This document shows, one piece after another, positions 8,269 to 16,805 of a stretch of 64,000 nt of DNA. Within the stretch, counting starts at the first letter, position 1, and every line of letters begins with the position of its first letter. The notes below the pieces were generated by a model. It was given only the letters and a program-made list of their open reading frames with translations. It was not told the DNA's origin and made no database searches. The position numbers and the translations under genes were made by a program. This stretch comes from Pseudonocardia oceani (lineage in GTDB: Bacteria; Actinomycetota; Actinomycetes; Mycobacteriales; Pseudonocardiaceae). The stretch spans positions 496,001-560,000 of the forward strand of contig NZ_JADQDF010000001.1 of assembly GCF_019263585.2 (NCBI RefSeq). The letters are read 5' to 3'.

Positions 8269-10338
8269 TCACATCGGCCCCGGCGGGAGGTAGGCGAACG
8301 TGCGGGTGATGAGGTGGTTGGGGCTGACCAGCACCTGCCGGGTGATGCGGTCGAGGTCGTCGAGCCACAGCTGGCTGGAGATGCCGTTGGCGGGGAAGGC
8401 GAACGCGAGCTGATCACCGTCCGGGCCGGACACCGTGACCGCATCGGAGACGCCCTCGGCGTACGGCTCACGAGCGATGAAGTCCGCACCCGTCGTGGGG
8501 AGCTCCCGGAGGATCCCGGGATCGGCGCGGGTGTCGCTGGTGACGGTCTCGACCACGGTGAAGGGGCCCACGTCGCGCATCGCGGTGAGGACCCGGTCGA
8601 GCCGCTCCTCCGCCGGGCGGGGTGGCCAGGTGACGTCGAGCCGGGCCGGACCGCCGGACCAGGGGGGCGCGGTCGCGTCCAGGTCGAGCGTCGTGGTTCC
8701 GGGGCGCCAGTCCACCGGCGCGGTGAAGCAGCCGGTCCCGCACGGGACCAGCGTGAGCTCGTCGCCGGGCGTGGTGCGCACCGTCAGCCGGTAGGGCGGC
8801 GACTCGGGTGGGTCGTCGTAGGGGCCGTCCAGCGGGGTGGTCAGCCGCACCACCAGCCGCCCGGCGCTGGCCGTGGCCGCCACCGTCACCTGACCGGCCA
8901 ACGTACCCACCGGAAACGCCGGCCCGACCGGTGGCGGGGGCAGCGCGATGCCGGCGGCGGCCTGCGCGGGCGGGGTGAGCGAGGTCAGCGCACCGGTCAG
9001 CGCGAGGACACCGAACAAGGCGACGATCTCGACCAGGACGGCTCGCCCCACCGGCCTGCGCGGCGCCGGGCCCGTGCGTGGGCCCCGGTGGATCCGCCGC
9101 CGCGCCAGCACCGCGCACCCGATCACCACCGCCACCACGGCGAGCTTCGCGAGCAGCACCTGCCCGTACCCAGTACCGAACAGCTCGGCCGCGTCGGGCA
9201 CGAGCAGGATGGCCTGCACGATGCCGGTGACGATCACCGCGATCACCGACCACACCGCGAGCCGGCCGTAGTCCGCCATCAGCAGCCGCGTCCAGCCCGA
9301 CGGGCCACGCCACCGCGCCGCCACGTGCAGCACATGCGCCAACGCGCCCACCCACAGGGCCGCCGCCAGCAGGTGCACCGCGGTCAACACTCCCCCGGCG
9401 AGCGGATGCTGGGCCGCCACATGGGCGCGCAGGGCCTCCGCGGCCAGGACCCCGAGCAGCGGGATCGCCGCCGCGGTCCGCAGCCGGGACCATCCGGGGA
9501 TCCGGGCCGCCGCCGCGAGGCCGAGCGCCGCGGCGAAGGCCGCCAGCTCGACGCCGAGCAGCGCCCCGGGGCGTGACGCGAGCACCTCCGTCAGGTCGTA
9601 ACCGCCGGCCACGATCAGGCCCGCGGTCGCGACCACCCCCACCACGGCCGCCGCCGACACCGGCGCCGCCACGGACGCGAGTTCGACACCCTTGCCAGCG
9701 GCCTCGCGACGGATCCGCCCGACCAGGACCGCACCCGCCGCACCACCCAGACCCAGGGCGAGCGCGGCGAACAGGGTCCACCGCAGCGCGGCCGGCAGGT
9801 TCACTCCCGCCAAGGCACCTACGGGCGCCGCCGAACCGGCGCCCTCGACGAGCGGGGAGCCGGCGGCGTCGTCGCGTGCCGCCGGATCGGCGCCCTCCAC
9901 GGGCGGGGGACTGACCGCGAAGGAGAACCCGCCCGAGACCAGGTCACCGTCCTCGCCGCGGACCTGCCACGCCACCCGGTAGACCCCGGCAGCCAGCGCG
10001 TCGGCGATGCCGACGCTCAGCCGGCGCCCCTCCTGCGACAGAGCGGCCGGCAAGGTCGTCACCGGCGTTCCCGCACTCGAGGTGAGACGCAACGAGTCGT
10101 CGAGCAGCCCGACCGACTCCCCGAAGTCGAGCGTGACCTCCCGCGGCGACTCCGCCACCGCGTAACCGGCCGCGGGCGAGGTGGCCTGCAAGGTCGGGTG
10201 GGCCGCCGCCGGAGGCGCCGCCAACACGACGAGTCCGACCACCACGAGGGCGGCGACCGTCCCGCCGAGCCGCAGGAACCACCCACGTCGTGGCGGCCCA
10301 CGCCGGCCCGCGCCGCACCGCCGAGCAGTACGACCCAT
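8269..10338 (-). CDS. CopC-CopD fusion copper-resistance membrane protein
   Basis: The 689-residue product has a signal sequence ending in AAPPAAAHP, so the mature protein would begin with His, the N-terminal ligand of the CopC copper site. A CopC-type beta domain (about residues 40-135, with SPREVTLDFGESV) is followed by about eight transmembrane helices of CopD (including EALRAHVAAQHPLAGG and HLLAAALWVGAL). An exported C-terminal domain has a Cys pair in PCGTGCF. CopC/CopD bind and import or buffer periplasmic copper. ATG 10338 lies just downstream of operator copy C (10341-10366). Confidence 0.88.
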   Translation of the reverse strand: MGRTARRCGAGRRGPPRRGWFLRLGGTVAALVVVGLVVLAAPPAAAHPTLQATSPAAGYAVAESPREVTLDFGESVGLLDDSLRLTSSAGTPVTTLPAALSQEGRRLSVGIADALAAGVYRVAWQVRGEDGDLVSGGFSFAVSPPPVEGADPAARDDAAGSPLVEGAGSAAPVGALAGVNLPAALRWTLFAALALGLGGAAGAVLVGRIRREAAGKGVELASVAAPVSAAAVVGVVATAGLIVAGGYDLTEVLASRPGALLGVELAAFAAALGLAAAARIPGWSRLRTAAAIPLLGVLAAEALRAHVAAQHPLAGGVLTAVHLLAAALWVGALAHVLHVAARWRGPSGWTRLLMADYGRLAVWSVIAVIVTGIVQAILLVPDAAELFGTGYGQVLLAKLAVVAVVIGCAVLARRRIHRGPRTGPAPRRPVGRAVLVEIVALFGVLALTGALTSLTPPAQAAAGIALPPPPVGPAFPVGTLAGQVTVAATASAGRLVVRLTTPLDGPYDDPPESPPYRLTVRTTPGDELTLVPCGTGCFTAPVDWRPGTTTLDLDATAPPWSGGPARLDVTWPPRPAEERLDRVLTAMRDVGPFTVVETVTSDTRADPGILRELPTTGADFIAREPYAEGVSDAVTVSGPDGDQLAFAFPANGISSQLWLDDLDRITRQVLVSPNHLITRTFAYLPPGPM

Positions 10339-10340
10339 AT

Positions 10341-10366
10341 CTACTACCTCCGTACCGAGAACGTAG
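10341..10366. promoter_or_regulatory. Operator-like element, copy C
   Basis: CTAC (10341-10344) and GTAG (10363-10366) flank the core ACCTCCGTACCGAGA. It is nearly identical to the elements at 321-350 and 880-904. It lies three bases upstream of the CopC-CopD ATG, so a bound repressor would cover the promoter or start site. BlaI at 965 is the likely binder (inference). Confidence 0.6.
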
Positions 10367-10415
10367 CAGGCCGCGGGACGTACCCGGGCAGGGCGTCGTC
10401 CACGACGACGGGCGA

Positions 10416-10634
10416 TCAGGACAGATGGTGCGCGGTGTAGCCGAGCTCCCTGACCGCGGCGATGACGTCGGCGGGAGTGGCGCCGCCCGGCCCCAGCTCG
10501 ACGACGGTGCGCGCCCGCTTCATCGACGTCTGGGTGCTGCGCAGCCCGGGCAGATCCTCGAGCACGTCGTCGATGAGCAGTGCGCAGCTGCCGCAATGCA
10601 TGCCCTCGATACGGAAGGTGTACGTGATGGACAT
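10416..10634 (-). CDS. CopZ-like copper chaperone (single HMA domain)
   Basis: The 72-residue protein is a complete heavy-metal-associated ferredoxin-like domain with the Cu(I)-binding motif GMHCGSC at residues 11-17. It likely carries Cu(I) in the cytoplasm to the ATPase. ATG 10634 is preceded by GGGAG at six bases. It lies 18 bp downstream of the TauE/cupredoxin gene, probably in one transcript. Confidence 0.9.
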   Translation of the reverse strand: MSITYTFRIEGMHCGSCALLIDDVLEDLPGLRSTQTSMKRARTVVELGPGGATPADVIAAVRELGYTAHHLS

Positions 10635-10652
10635 CTCGATCTCCCGGGCGTC

Positions 10653-11729
10653 TCAGGCTGCCGTGATGGTGCCGGTGTACATGCCCATGCCGCACGAGTA
10701 GCGCAGCGTCCCGGGCTCGAGCACCCCGAGGTCGATGCGGGTTTCGCCGTCGGCGGGCAGTACCTCCTCCACCCCCCGCGACGGGATCAGGAACGACCGC
10801 ACGCACCCTTGCGCGTCCTCCGACCGCACGATCAACGTGGTCGGAACTCCGGCCCGAGCCTGGACGGCGGACGGGCTGTAGGAACCGGTGCTGGCGGTGA
10901 TCAGCACCTGCTGCTGCCCGCCTTGCTCGGACACCGCGGACACGTCAGGTTCCGGCTCACCTGCGCTGAACGCCTGGACGACCCGGGACGCGGCCACCGG
11001 CGACCCGGCCAGCTCCAGTCCACCGTTGAGGGTGAACAGGCCCATCGCCACCACGATGAGCCCGGTGACCATGGCCAGCCGACCCCGCCAGGCGGTGGCG
11101 GCGCGGCGGGCGGCGTAGCCGAGCAGCGCGAACAACGGGGCCGTGCCCAGCACGAACACCGCCATGATCACCGCCCCTGACAGGGCGGACCCCGACGCCA
11201 GCGCGAGCGCCTGCACCGACAGCGTCACCCCGCATGGGATGAGCACCGTCGCTACCCCCAGCAGCGCCGGCGCCAGCGCCGACTGCGACCGGGACCGGTT
11301 GCGCACGACCCGCATCCACGCCTGCGGCGGCTCGATCACCACCCCGCGGAACCCCGGCACGCCGACCTGCGCCAGGCCGAACACGATGATCACGGCGCCG
11401 GCGAGGAGTTGCAGCGTCGTTCGGGTACCGATCGACAGCTGTACCGCGCCCCCGAGCGCGCCGAGCAGCGCGCCGAGAGCGGTGTGCGAGACCAGCTTGC
11501 CGGCCAGGAATCCGGCGACCGGCGAGACGTCGTCGCCCAATCGGTGCCACGAAGAATCGGGCGGCACATCTGCGCCGCCGTCGCGAGGACGTCCGGTCGC
11601 CGCTACGGGTACTCCGACAGCGGCGGCGCGCTGGCGACTGATCAGACCGGTGAGCATGCCGCCCTGCACGGCGGCGCACGAGACACCGCCGGCGAACAAG
11701 CCGGTGACAAGGACTGCGGTGAGGTTCAC
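10653..11729 (-). CDS. TauE/DsbD-like membrane protein fused to a C-terminal cupredoxin-like domain
   Basis: The 358-residue product has six to seven transmembrane helices. A paired-helix repeat begins GLFAGGVSCAAVQGGMLTG, and a second carries ATVLIPCGVTLSVQALALA, as in the DsbD_2/UreH-like membrane family. From about residue 265 an exported domain (TASTGSYSPSAVQARAGVPT ... LRYSCGMGMYTGTITA) resembles cupredoxin-like domains, with Cys and two Met as candidate copper ligands. GTG 11729 has AGGAG seven bases upstream. It sits between a CopZ-like chaperone and a small membrane protein, so a copper-transfer role is likely (inference). Confidence 0.8.
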   Translation of the reverse strand: MNLTAVLVTGLFAGGVSCAAVQGGMLTGLISRQRAAAVGVPVAATGRPRDGGADVPPDSSWHRLGDDVSPVAGFLAGKLVSHTALGALLGALGGAVQLSIGTRTTLQLLAGAVIIVFGLAQVGVPGFRGVVIEPPQAWMRVVRNRSRSQSALAPALLGVATVLIPCGVTLSVQALALASGSALSGAVIMAVFVLGTAPLFALLGYAARRAATAWRGRLAMVTGLIVVAMGLFTLNGGLELAGSPVAASRVVQAFSAGEPEPDVSAVSEQGGQQQVLITASTGSYSPSAVQARAGVPTTLIVRSEDAQGCVRSFLIPSRGVEEVLPADGETRIDLGVLEPGTLRYSCGMGMYTGTITAA

Positions 11730-11852
11730 GAAGGATCTCCTGTACGAGCGGAACGGACCGGACAAGGCCACGCCCGCGGCTCGACACGCCTTGGGCGGGC
11801 ACCAGCACGCCCACACGGGTGCGGGCGTACCGATCGGGAAGATCCGCCGGTT

Positions 11853-12356
11853 CTACGTCCGCAGCACGCAGAGCTCGGCCAGGGTCAGCCCCGGGACAGC
11901 ACGAGCGACGATTCGCGCACCGATGACCGGGTCATGCCGCACCGGGAACGACGACGCCGACCACGGCCGGCGCCACCAGAGTCCAGCCGCCAGGACCGCG
12001 ATCAGGAACGCGACGCAGGCGAACAGCACGCCAGGCCCCGGTGCCGACCGATCGAGATCAGCCATCAGCGGCGACGGAACACCGGAGGCAAGCGGCCCCT
12101 CGCCCGACTCGACAGCAGGGTCGACACCAACACCGACGCACGCGTTGCCGCCGCCCATGGCGGGCGCCGACAGCGAAGCCGACGGGCTTCCGCTCGGGAT
12201 GCAGGCTACGTCCTCGACGGCGTGGGAGGGCATCGCGGGCATGCCGTCACCGCACAGCGGCACGATCAGCACCAGCAGACCGACCGCCACCGCAACCGCC
12301 GTGACCAGCCGCGCGAGCGACCCACGCACAGCGTGGGTCCAGGCCGGCCGCGACAC
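11853..12356 (-). CDS. Small membrane protein with LCVLRT C-terminal tail (DUF6153-like)
   Basis: The 167-residue protein has an N-terminal helix (about residues 13-33), a Met/His/Cys-containing middle, a second helix near residue 110, and ends in LAELCVLRT. Proteins ending the same way occur at 61706 and, more loosely, at 43965 and 63097. From memory this resembles DUF6153 proteins found in copper clusters; I could not verify it. TAGGTT lies just upstream of the GTG 12356 start, suggesting a leaderless message. It precedes the TauE/cupredoxin gene on the same strand. Confidence 0.55.
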   Translation of the reverse strand: MSRPAWTHAVRGSLARLVTAVAVAVGLLVLIVPLCGDGMPAMPSHAVEDVACIPSGSPSASLSAPAMGGGNACVGVGVDPAVESGEGPLASGVPSPLMADLDRSAPGPGVLFACVAFLIAVLAAGLWWRRPWSASSFPVRHDPVIGARIVARAVPGLTLAELCVLRT

Positions 12357-12371
12357 ACCGCCAACCTAGAG

Positions 12372-12713
12372 GTGGCACCCACACGGCCGAACCCCAGCCC
12401 GGGGTTCTTCACCCGGCCGAGCGAGAGGCGGCTCGCCGTGCTGCACTTCATCCGGCAGGCCGGGACTCTCACTCTCACCTTGGAGGAGATCAACGACGTG
12501 CTGGACCTGCAACGCCGCGGGCAGCAGTCCTGCGAGCGGGTCACCGGCATCCTCGACGCCCACATCGCCAGGATCGACCGGAAGCCCGCCGACCTGCGTC
12601 GGCTGCACCGCTCCCTGCCGACCGCGCGCCGCGCCGCCGCCCGCCGCGGCGGGCACGACGCCGTGGTCTGTCAGATTATCGAGTACACGCCTGCCGAATC
12701 GATCCGCGCGTGA
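12372..12713 (+). pseudogene. MerR-family regulator lacking its DNA-binding domain
   Basis: The frame encodes RRLAVLHFIRQAGTLTLTLE, a run of coiled-coil residues, and a C-terminal CQIIE, which match the end of the winged helix, the dimer helix and the metal-binding end of MerR-type sensors. Two Cys (QSCERV and VVCQII) remain. The first 60 or so residues, with the helix-turn-helix, are missing; upstream sequence in frame is unrelated. The remnant could at most be a dimerisation fragment. Its stop overlaps the MFS gene start, so it may formerly have controlled that gene. Confidence 0.75.
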
Positions 12714-13948
12714 CCCGCGCCCCGTCGTCCCGGGTCGGGCTGCGCACGGTGTTCGCCCAGCCCGGCTACCGGCGGTTGTGGTCGGCCCGCACGGTGTCCC
12801 AGGCCGGGGACGTGTTCGCCACCGTGGCGCTGACGCTGCTCGTGTTCGACCTGACCGGCTCCGCGCTCGGCGTCAGCGCAGTGGTGTTCGCCGAGATCGT
12901 GCCGGTGCTCGCACTCGCCCCGTTCGCCGGTACGATGGTCGACCGGCTGCCGCGGGTCGCGGTGATGGTCGCCGCGGACCTGTGGCGCGCCGTCCTGGCC
13001 GCCTCGCTGCTCCTGGTCGGGGACGACGTCATCGCGGTCTACGCCATCGCGTTCGGACTCTCGACGGGCGCGGTGCTGTTCAACCCCGCCGCCAACAGCG
13101 CCCTGCCCACGCTCGTGAAGGACGAGGAGCTCGTGGCCGCGAACAGCGGCATCTGGACCGCCGCGGTGCTGTCGCAGATCGCGCTGGCCCCACTCGCCGG
13201 GATCCTCTACGTCGCGCTCGGCGCCGCACCCGCGTTCGGGATCAACGCCGCCAGCTTCGCACTCAGCGCCCTGCTGCTCATCGGACTGCGCCTGCCCGCC
13301 ACACCCGCACCGACCCACCGCCACGGTTTCTTCGCCGACGCCGCCGCCGGCGGCCGGCTACTGCTCGCCGACCCGCTGCTGCGCGCACTGGGCGCCGGGC
13401 AACTCCTCGCTGCCCTCTCGGCCGGCGCGACCAGCGCGCTGCTCGTGGTGTTGGCCCGCGACCACCTCGCGCTGCCGCCCAGTGGCTACGGGCTGCTCCT
13501 GGGTGCGATCGGGGTCGGCGCCGTACTCGGACCGTTCCTGCTCACCCGCCTGGTCAGCGACCCACGCCGACCCGCGTTCGTGTTCGGGCCCTACGTCCTG
13601 CGCGGCGTGGTCGACCTCGTGCTCGCCACGTTCACCGCGCTGCCACTCGCCCTGATCTCCCTCGCCCTGTACGGGATGGGAACCTCCAGCGGCGCGGTCA
13701 CCTTCAACTCCTTGCTCCAGACCAACACCCCCGCAGACGCCCGCGGCCGGATCTTCGCCAGCTTCGACGTGTTCTGGCAACTCGGCCGGCTGATCTCCCT
13801 GCTCGTCGGCGGGCTGCTCGCCGCCGCGATCGGCATCCAGGCCGTCTACTACCTCGGCGGCGTACTGCTGCTACTCGCCGCCGCCATCGGATGGCACGGC
13901 GCCCGCGCCCACTCCGCGACACAAGGCGACGCCCAGGGCAGCGAATAG
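12710..13948 (+). CDS. Major facilitator superfamily exporter
   Basis: The 412-residue protein has about twelve hydrophobic helices in two halves and the first-loop signature FAGTMVDRLPRVAVM of MFS drug/siderophore exporters (EntS-like group). GTG 12710 overlaps the stop of the MerR-type remnant. Substrate unknown; a toxic small molecule or metallophore is plausible from context. The gene looks intact. Confidence 0.85.
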   Translation: MTRAPSSRVGLRTVFAQPGYRRLWSARTVSQAGDVFATVALTLLVFDLTGSALGVSAVVFAEIVPVLALAPFAGTMVDRLPRVAVMVAADLWRAVLAASLLLVGDDVIAVYAIAFGLSTGAVLFNPAANSALPTLVKDEELVAANSGIWTAAVLSQIALAPLAGILYVALGAAPAFGINAASFALSALLLIGLRLPATPAPTHRHGFFADAAAGGRLLLADPLLRALGAGQLLAALSAGATSALLVVLARDHLALPPSGYGLLLGAIGVGAVLGPFLLTRLVSDPRRPAFVFGPYVLRGVVDLVLATFTALPLALISLALYGMGTSSGAVTFNSLLQTNTPADARGRIFASFDVFWQLGRLISLLVGGLLAAAIGIQAVYYLGGVLLLLAAAIGWHGARAHSATQGDAQGSE

Positions 13949-13973
13949 CGAGCGGCTCCACGAGGTGCCGAGG

Positions 13974-14235
13974 TCAGCTCCAGTGGTGCAGCGTGGAGAG
14001 GCGCCGCGCGTACTCCTCGTCGTCGATCACGCCGGCGGCGTAGCGCTCGCGCAACCTGTCCCGTGCGTTGTCACCACCGACGGCGGCGACGTCGCCCTAC
14101 CGGGTGCGCAACCGCCGGTAGACCGAGACCGTGCCCACGGGCTGCCAGCACGAGCAGCGCGACGACCGTGACGAAGAACAGGACCATCCACAGCCCCATC
14201 CCCGCCGTCAGTCCATCGCTCATCATTCCGTCCAT
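13974..14235 (-). pseudogene. Broken second SHOCT-domain membrane gene
   Basis: The region parallels the intact gene at 471-731: an N-terminal GLTAGMGLWMVLFFVTVVAL helix, then a tyrosine/arginine stretch, then a SHOCT end (RDRLRERYAAGVIDDEEYAR and LHHW). One extra base after the helix shifts the frame, and an in-frame TAG follows the restored YRRLRTR. Both lesions separate the membrane helix from the SHOCT domain. Confidence 0.8.
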
Positions 14236-14292
14236 CACGTTCGTGACCTCCTCATCGATCCTGTCGGGTTCATGGGATCTGTTCTCGTGCGG

Positions 14293-14957
14293 TTACAGGT
14301 CGCCGGGATGGACCGTGCCCAGCAGGCGCCCGTCCGGGTCGGCGACGATCGCGTAGGTCAACCCCTTGTCGATCAGCCGGTCCTTGATCGCGGCGGCGGG
14401 TTCGTGCGGGCGCAGCGTCGACAGTCCGGCCTCCATCACCTCCTTCACCGCCCGGCTGGGATCGGCGTCGGCGAGGACGGCGGCACGCAGCCGCCCGAGC
14501 AGGGTGCCGTCGGCGGTGGTGACCAGCGCGAAGCGGTGTGCGGATCGGGCGACCCGGGCCCGGACCTGCGAGATGGTCTCGTCCGGCCGGGCGGTGGTCA
14601 CCTCGTGGCGCAGGTGCCGGCCGATCGTCTCGGTGTCGGCGTCGGTTCCTTCGACCGGCTGGTTGCGGGCGAGCCAGTCGACCTTGCCCGGCACGTAGTC
14701 GTGGACCTGGGTGAACCCGAGCGTGGCGAGCCGGCACGCGGCTCGTGGGCTCATATCTCAAGCCCGTCCGAGCAGTACACGACCACCGGCCGGTCGTGGT
14801 CCAGGGCCGCGGTGGTGGCGGCGTCGAGGGTCTTGAGCGGGATGTTCACCGCGTCGGGCAGGTGCATCTCGGCGTACTCGCCGGCCGGCAGCACCTCCAC
14901 GAGCTGCGCGCCGTCGTCGAGCAGCCGGCGCAGCTGCAGGTAGTCGATCGAAGCCAT
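14293..14957 (-). pseudogene. Rhodanese-CBS fusion gene split by a one-base frameshift
   Basis: The upstream part (14957-14751) encodes the first half of a rhodanese domain ending VVVYCSDGL. The downstream part (14754-14293) starts with SPRAACRLATLGFTQVHDYV, the second half, followed by two CBS-like repeats (EVTTARPDETISQVRARV and VMEAGLSTLRPHEPAAAI). Relatives read continuously through C-D-x-SPRAA, so about one base is lost. The break creates ATGA, in which the stop of the first frame overlaps a new ATG, so two half-proteins could still be made by coupled translation. Rhodaneses handle sulfane sulfur; CBS domains usually bind nucleotides. Confidence 0.75.
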
Positions 14958-14971
14958 GTGTGCCGGTCTCC

Positions 14972-15964
14972 TCAGCGGTTCGGGTCACCGGCCTGGTTCG
15001 GCCGGAGCAGGGCGAGCACCCAGTCGTCGGACGGGGTGCCGCGCAGCCCGTCGGGGCAGGTGTAGAGGCGGCAGCTCAACCCGTAGTCGCGGCGCTGCCC
15101 GGCGGACGGGTCGACATCGCGACCGTTCACCCGGACCGTGGGCGAACCCAGAAACCGCTCACCCAACGCCTGCTCGGGGGAGGTGATCATCCGCACCCGC
15201 ACCGGTTGCGCGATGCCGGCGCCGGCGACCAGCTCCCGCAGCCAGGGCAAGTACTCGATGGCGTTCGGGCAGCCCTCGGTGTGCAGCATCGTCACGGACA
15301 CCCCCTCCGGGGCGAGCGACGGGCCGAAGAACCGGGCGGCGTCGTCGAGGGCCTGGACCTGGTCGAGCACGACCCCGGACAGCTCGGGTCGGCCGCGCAG
15401 GTGGTCCTCGGCGTGGCCGCGACTGGTGTGGAAGGTGATGGTCGGGCACAGGCAGTCCGCGGCCGCGCCGCGACTGCTGGTCTGCGCCAGCAGGACCGCC
15501 GTGCCTTCGGGCGCCCACCGCCACCTCTCACCGCGGCGCTCGATCCGGACGGGATGCCCGTCGCCGGGGTCGGCCGACACGATCACCCCGTCCCGCCCGG
15601 TCATCAGCGGGATACCGAGCGCGTCGATCGCGCACATCGCGTGCAGCACCGGGCCGCCGTCGAGCTGCACCATGTGCCCGGTCGGGCGACCGGAGAACGG
15701 GTAGGCCACCGCTACGTGCCCATCTCTGTCGAGATGCACCAGGTCGACATCGCTCAGCGCCCGGAACGCCTCATCCCGGCCGGCCCCGCCCACCGGGACG
15801 TCGTCGCGGTGAGGGGCCCGCCCGGTCATGAGGAACGCCCGCAGCACCCAGCGGTGCAGCTCGCGCACCGCGTCGGGTAGCCCGGCCTGCCGGGCGGCGA
15901 CGCCGTCTTGGTCGAGGTCGCGCACCGATCCGATCCGCAGCGGTCGTCCTGGGGTCGTCGTCAT
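14972..15964 (-). CDS. merB: Organomercurial lyase (MerB) with extra C-terminal domain
   Basis: The 330-residue protein contains the MerB core: HRWVLRAFLMTGRAPHRDDV at the N-terminus, PFSGRPTGHMV, then HAMCAIDALGIP with the catalytic Cys and Asp three residues apart, and ADCLCPTITFHTS with the second catalytic Cys. MerB cleaves carbon-mercury bonds. After about residue 215 a further domain begins VTMLHTEGCPNAIEYLP and ends near SCRLYTC; it looks thioredoxin-like and adds Cys residues. ATG 15964 overlaps the merR stop (ATGA). No merA is present in this window. Confidence 0.9.
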   Translation of the reverse strand: MTTTPGRPLRIGSVRDLDQDGVAARQAGLPDAVRELHRWVLRAFLMTGRAPHRDDVPVGGAGRDEAFRALSDVDLVHLDRDGHVAVAYPFSGRPTGHMVQLDGGPVLHAMCAIDALGIPLMTGRDGVIVSADPGDGHPVRIERRGERWRWAPEGTAVLLAQTSSRGAAADCLCPTITFHTSRGHAEDHLRGRPELSGVVLDQVQALDDAARFFGPSLAPEGVSVTMLHTEGCPNAIEYLPWLRELVAGAGIAQPVRVRMITSPEQALGERFLGSPTVRVNGRDVDPSAGQRRDYGLSCRLYTCPDGLRGTPSDDWVLALLRPNQAGDPNR

Positions 15965-16383
15965 GGCCGGTCCTCCCGGTCGTCGTCCTCCGGGTCGCTG
16001 GTGATCTGGGCCAGGATCGGACACTCCCGATGGTTGCGTGGCTGCTCGCAGGTCGCCACCAAGCGGGCGAGCGCCGCGCGCATCGCCTGCAGGTCGGCGA
16101 TCCGCACGTCCAGGTCCGCGATCTTGTCCACCGACATCGCCCGGGTCGCGTCGCAGCCCTCCGGACCGCCCTCGGCCAACTGCAGCAGCGACTCGATGTC
16201 GTCGAGCGCGAACCCCAGGTCCTGGGCCCGTTTGATGAACCGCACGATCTGCACCGCCTGCGGGTTGTAGGCGCGGTACCCCGCCGCCGACCGCGCAGGT
16301 TCTGGCAACAACCCGCGACGCTCGTAGTAGCGCAGGGTCTGCGGATTCACCCGCGCCTGCGCGGCCACTTCGCTCGTCCTCAC
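15961..16383 (-). CDS. merR: Mercury-responsive MerR-type regulator
   Basis: The 140-residue protein has the MerR helix-turn-helix VNPQTLRYYERRGLLPEP, the dimer helix, and three Cys: one in EGCDATR and two nine residues apart in CEQPRNHREC. This spacing matches the Hg(II)-binding Cys of MerR. GTG 16383 is the first start after the mer promoter at 16391-16421. It is co-transcribed with merB. By family knowledge it represses without mercury and untwists the 19-bp promoter spacer when mercury binds. Confidence 0.92.
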   Translation of the reverse strand: MRTSEVAAQARVNPQTLRYYERRGLLPEPARSAAGYRAYNPQAVQIVRFIKRAQDLGFALDDIESLLQLAEGGPEGCDATRAMSVDKIADLDVRIADLQAMRAALARLVATCEQPRNHRECPILAQITSDPEDDDREDRP

Positions 16384-16390
16384 CTGCCCA

Positions 16391-16421
16391 GCATGAACCC
16401 CGTACCCGAGTACAGGGTCAA
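16391..16421 (-). promoter_or_regulatory. MerR-type promoter/operator
   Basis: On the minus strand TTGACC (16421-16416) is the -35 box. A 19-base spacer carries the dyad GTAC-TCGG-GTAC, and TCATGC (16396-16391) is a plausible -10. The long spacer with an internal dyad is the hallmark of MerR-regulated promoters. It drives merR-merB, starting eight bases before the merR GTG. Confidence 0.85.
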
Positions 16422-16439
16422 GCCCACTCTTCGGCCTCG

Positions 16440-16805
16440 GCGGAGGCCTTGCTCGTGCTGATCGTCATCCCGTTGACCCCGGCCTGGTCAAGGAAGGCCT
16501 GGGCCTCGCCCGGCTCCGGTCCGGCGTCGCATTCGCTACGGCCGCGGGTGCTGGTGGTGCCGCTCAGTGGTGGCGACGCTGCTGATCGTGGTCATGTTCC
16601 TCACGGTGATGGCGTTCGCCGGCGTCGGGGTGGACCGGCTGTTCCGGCTCGACCCGGTCGCCGGGCGGGCGATCGTGTTCACCGGCGCGACCCGCAACTC
16701 CTTGGTCGTGCTGCCGCTGGCCCTGGCCCCTCCCGACGCCCTCGCCGTCGCCGCGGTCGTCACCGTCACCAGATCCTCGTGGAGATCGTCGGCATGGCCG
16801 TCTGA
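16440..16805 (+). pseudogene. Remnant of an ACR3-family arsenite exporter
   Basis: Three pieces in alternating frames match the C-terminal half of ACR3/bile-acid-symporter proteins: LVLIVIPLTPAW, then VVMFLTVMAFAGVGVDRLFR with AIVFTGATRNSLVVLPLAL (the conserved GATRNS motif), then QILVEIVGMAV before TGA 16805. There are at least two frameshifts and the 5' half is missing. It may have been part of an arsenic operon before deletion. Confidence 0.8.
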
